Of a stretch of DNA of 5,454 bases, positions 5,385-5,454 are shown in pieces. The notes below the pieces were generated by a model. That model saw nothing but the letters and a program-made list of their open reading frames with translations, made no database searches and had not been told where the DNA came from. Each line of letters starts with the position of its first letter. The first letter of the stretch is position 1. The stretch spans positions 1-5,454 of the forward strand of contig CAIVGD010000307.1 of NCBI GenBank assembly GCA_903905395.1, read 5' to 3'. Source of the stretch: an uncultured Verrucomicrobiota bacterium. Its GTDB lineage: Bacteria; Verrucomicrobiota; Verrucomicrobiia; Methylacidiphilales; Verrucolacustridaceae. The position numbers and the translations under genes are program-made.

Positions 5385-5454
5385 CGCCTCCTACTTCCCG
5401 TCAATCGATGAGCCAGACGAATCGCCGCAATCAAACTATCTGGCTTGGCTTTGC
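5381..5454 (-). CDS. 3' end of an unidentified gene, running off the window
   Basis: The minus strand from the window edge is open in one frame giving KAKPDSLIAAIRLAHRLTGS then RRR, ending in TGA at 5383-5381. This stop overlaps the next gene's ATG as ATGA, the usual arrangement for coupled genes, and AGGAGG lies within its last codons. Only 23 residues are visible: an amphipathic helix-like stretch with a basic end. I cannot assign a family. The coding call rests mainly on the overlap geometry. Confidence 0.55.
   Translation of the reverse strand, partial: KAKPDSLIAAIRLAHRLTGSRRR
5387..5392 (-). promoter_or_regulatory. Shine-Dalgarno of the ATP-grasp-like gene, unusually close to ATG
   Basis: AGGAGG ends only two bases before ATG 5384. 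GTG at codon 4 (5375) would give an 11-base spacing. The ATGA overlap with the upstream gene favours the ATG with reinitiation; the GTG remains an alternative start. Confidence 0.5.

Overview
The window looks like chromosomal DNA from a moderately GC-rich, Gram-negative-type bacterium. The PVC group (Verrucomicrobia or relatives) is my best guess, because the first protein ends in a motif (SEILxPPxALR) that I associate from memory with hypothetical proteins of that group. This is a weak basis, and no rRNA or other marker gene is present.

Region 1 (1-2527, plus strand) is a compact operon. It holds a small proline-rich membrane-anchored protein of unknown function, then aguB (N-carbamoylputrescine amidase), then aguA (agmatine deiminase). 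Together aguA and aguB convert agmatine to putrescine. The two agu genes overlap by four bases, and aguA starts with TTG. All catalytic residues I can place are present in both.

Region 2 (about 2548-3728, minus strand) reads towards the agu operon and looks like the decayed remains of a type I restriction-modification cassette. In its own reading order it has three parts. First is a 44-codon ORF, possibly a deletion remnant. Second is an intact BRO-N/phage-antirepressor-like gene, coupled to the first by an ATGA overlap. Third is an unannotated fragment of the N-terminus of HsdR, the type I restriction subunit. The hsdR fragment begins exactly at the stop of the BRO gene, has ATC where a start codon would be expected, carries two frameshifts, and is cut off about 20 bases from the end of aguA. 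The BRO gene also contains a perfect palindrome with a G9 and a C9 tract inside its conserved domain.

Region 3 (3729-4097) has no gene. It holds several small inverted repeats, including TGGGGTCTGACCCCA within a larger imperfect inverted repeat. This resembles REP-like elements associated with RAYT transposases.

Region 4 (4098-5454, minus strand) holds a 428-residue protein of uncertain function with features of a (circularly permuted?) ATP-grasp ligase related to the glutathionylspermidine synthase type. It is coupled by an ATGA overlap to the 3' end of another gene that runs off the window. The most interesting points are the eroded hsd cassette with its surviving BRO gene, the G9/C9 palindrome, and the uncharacterised ATP-grasp-like gene.
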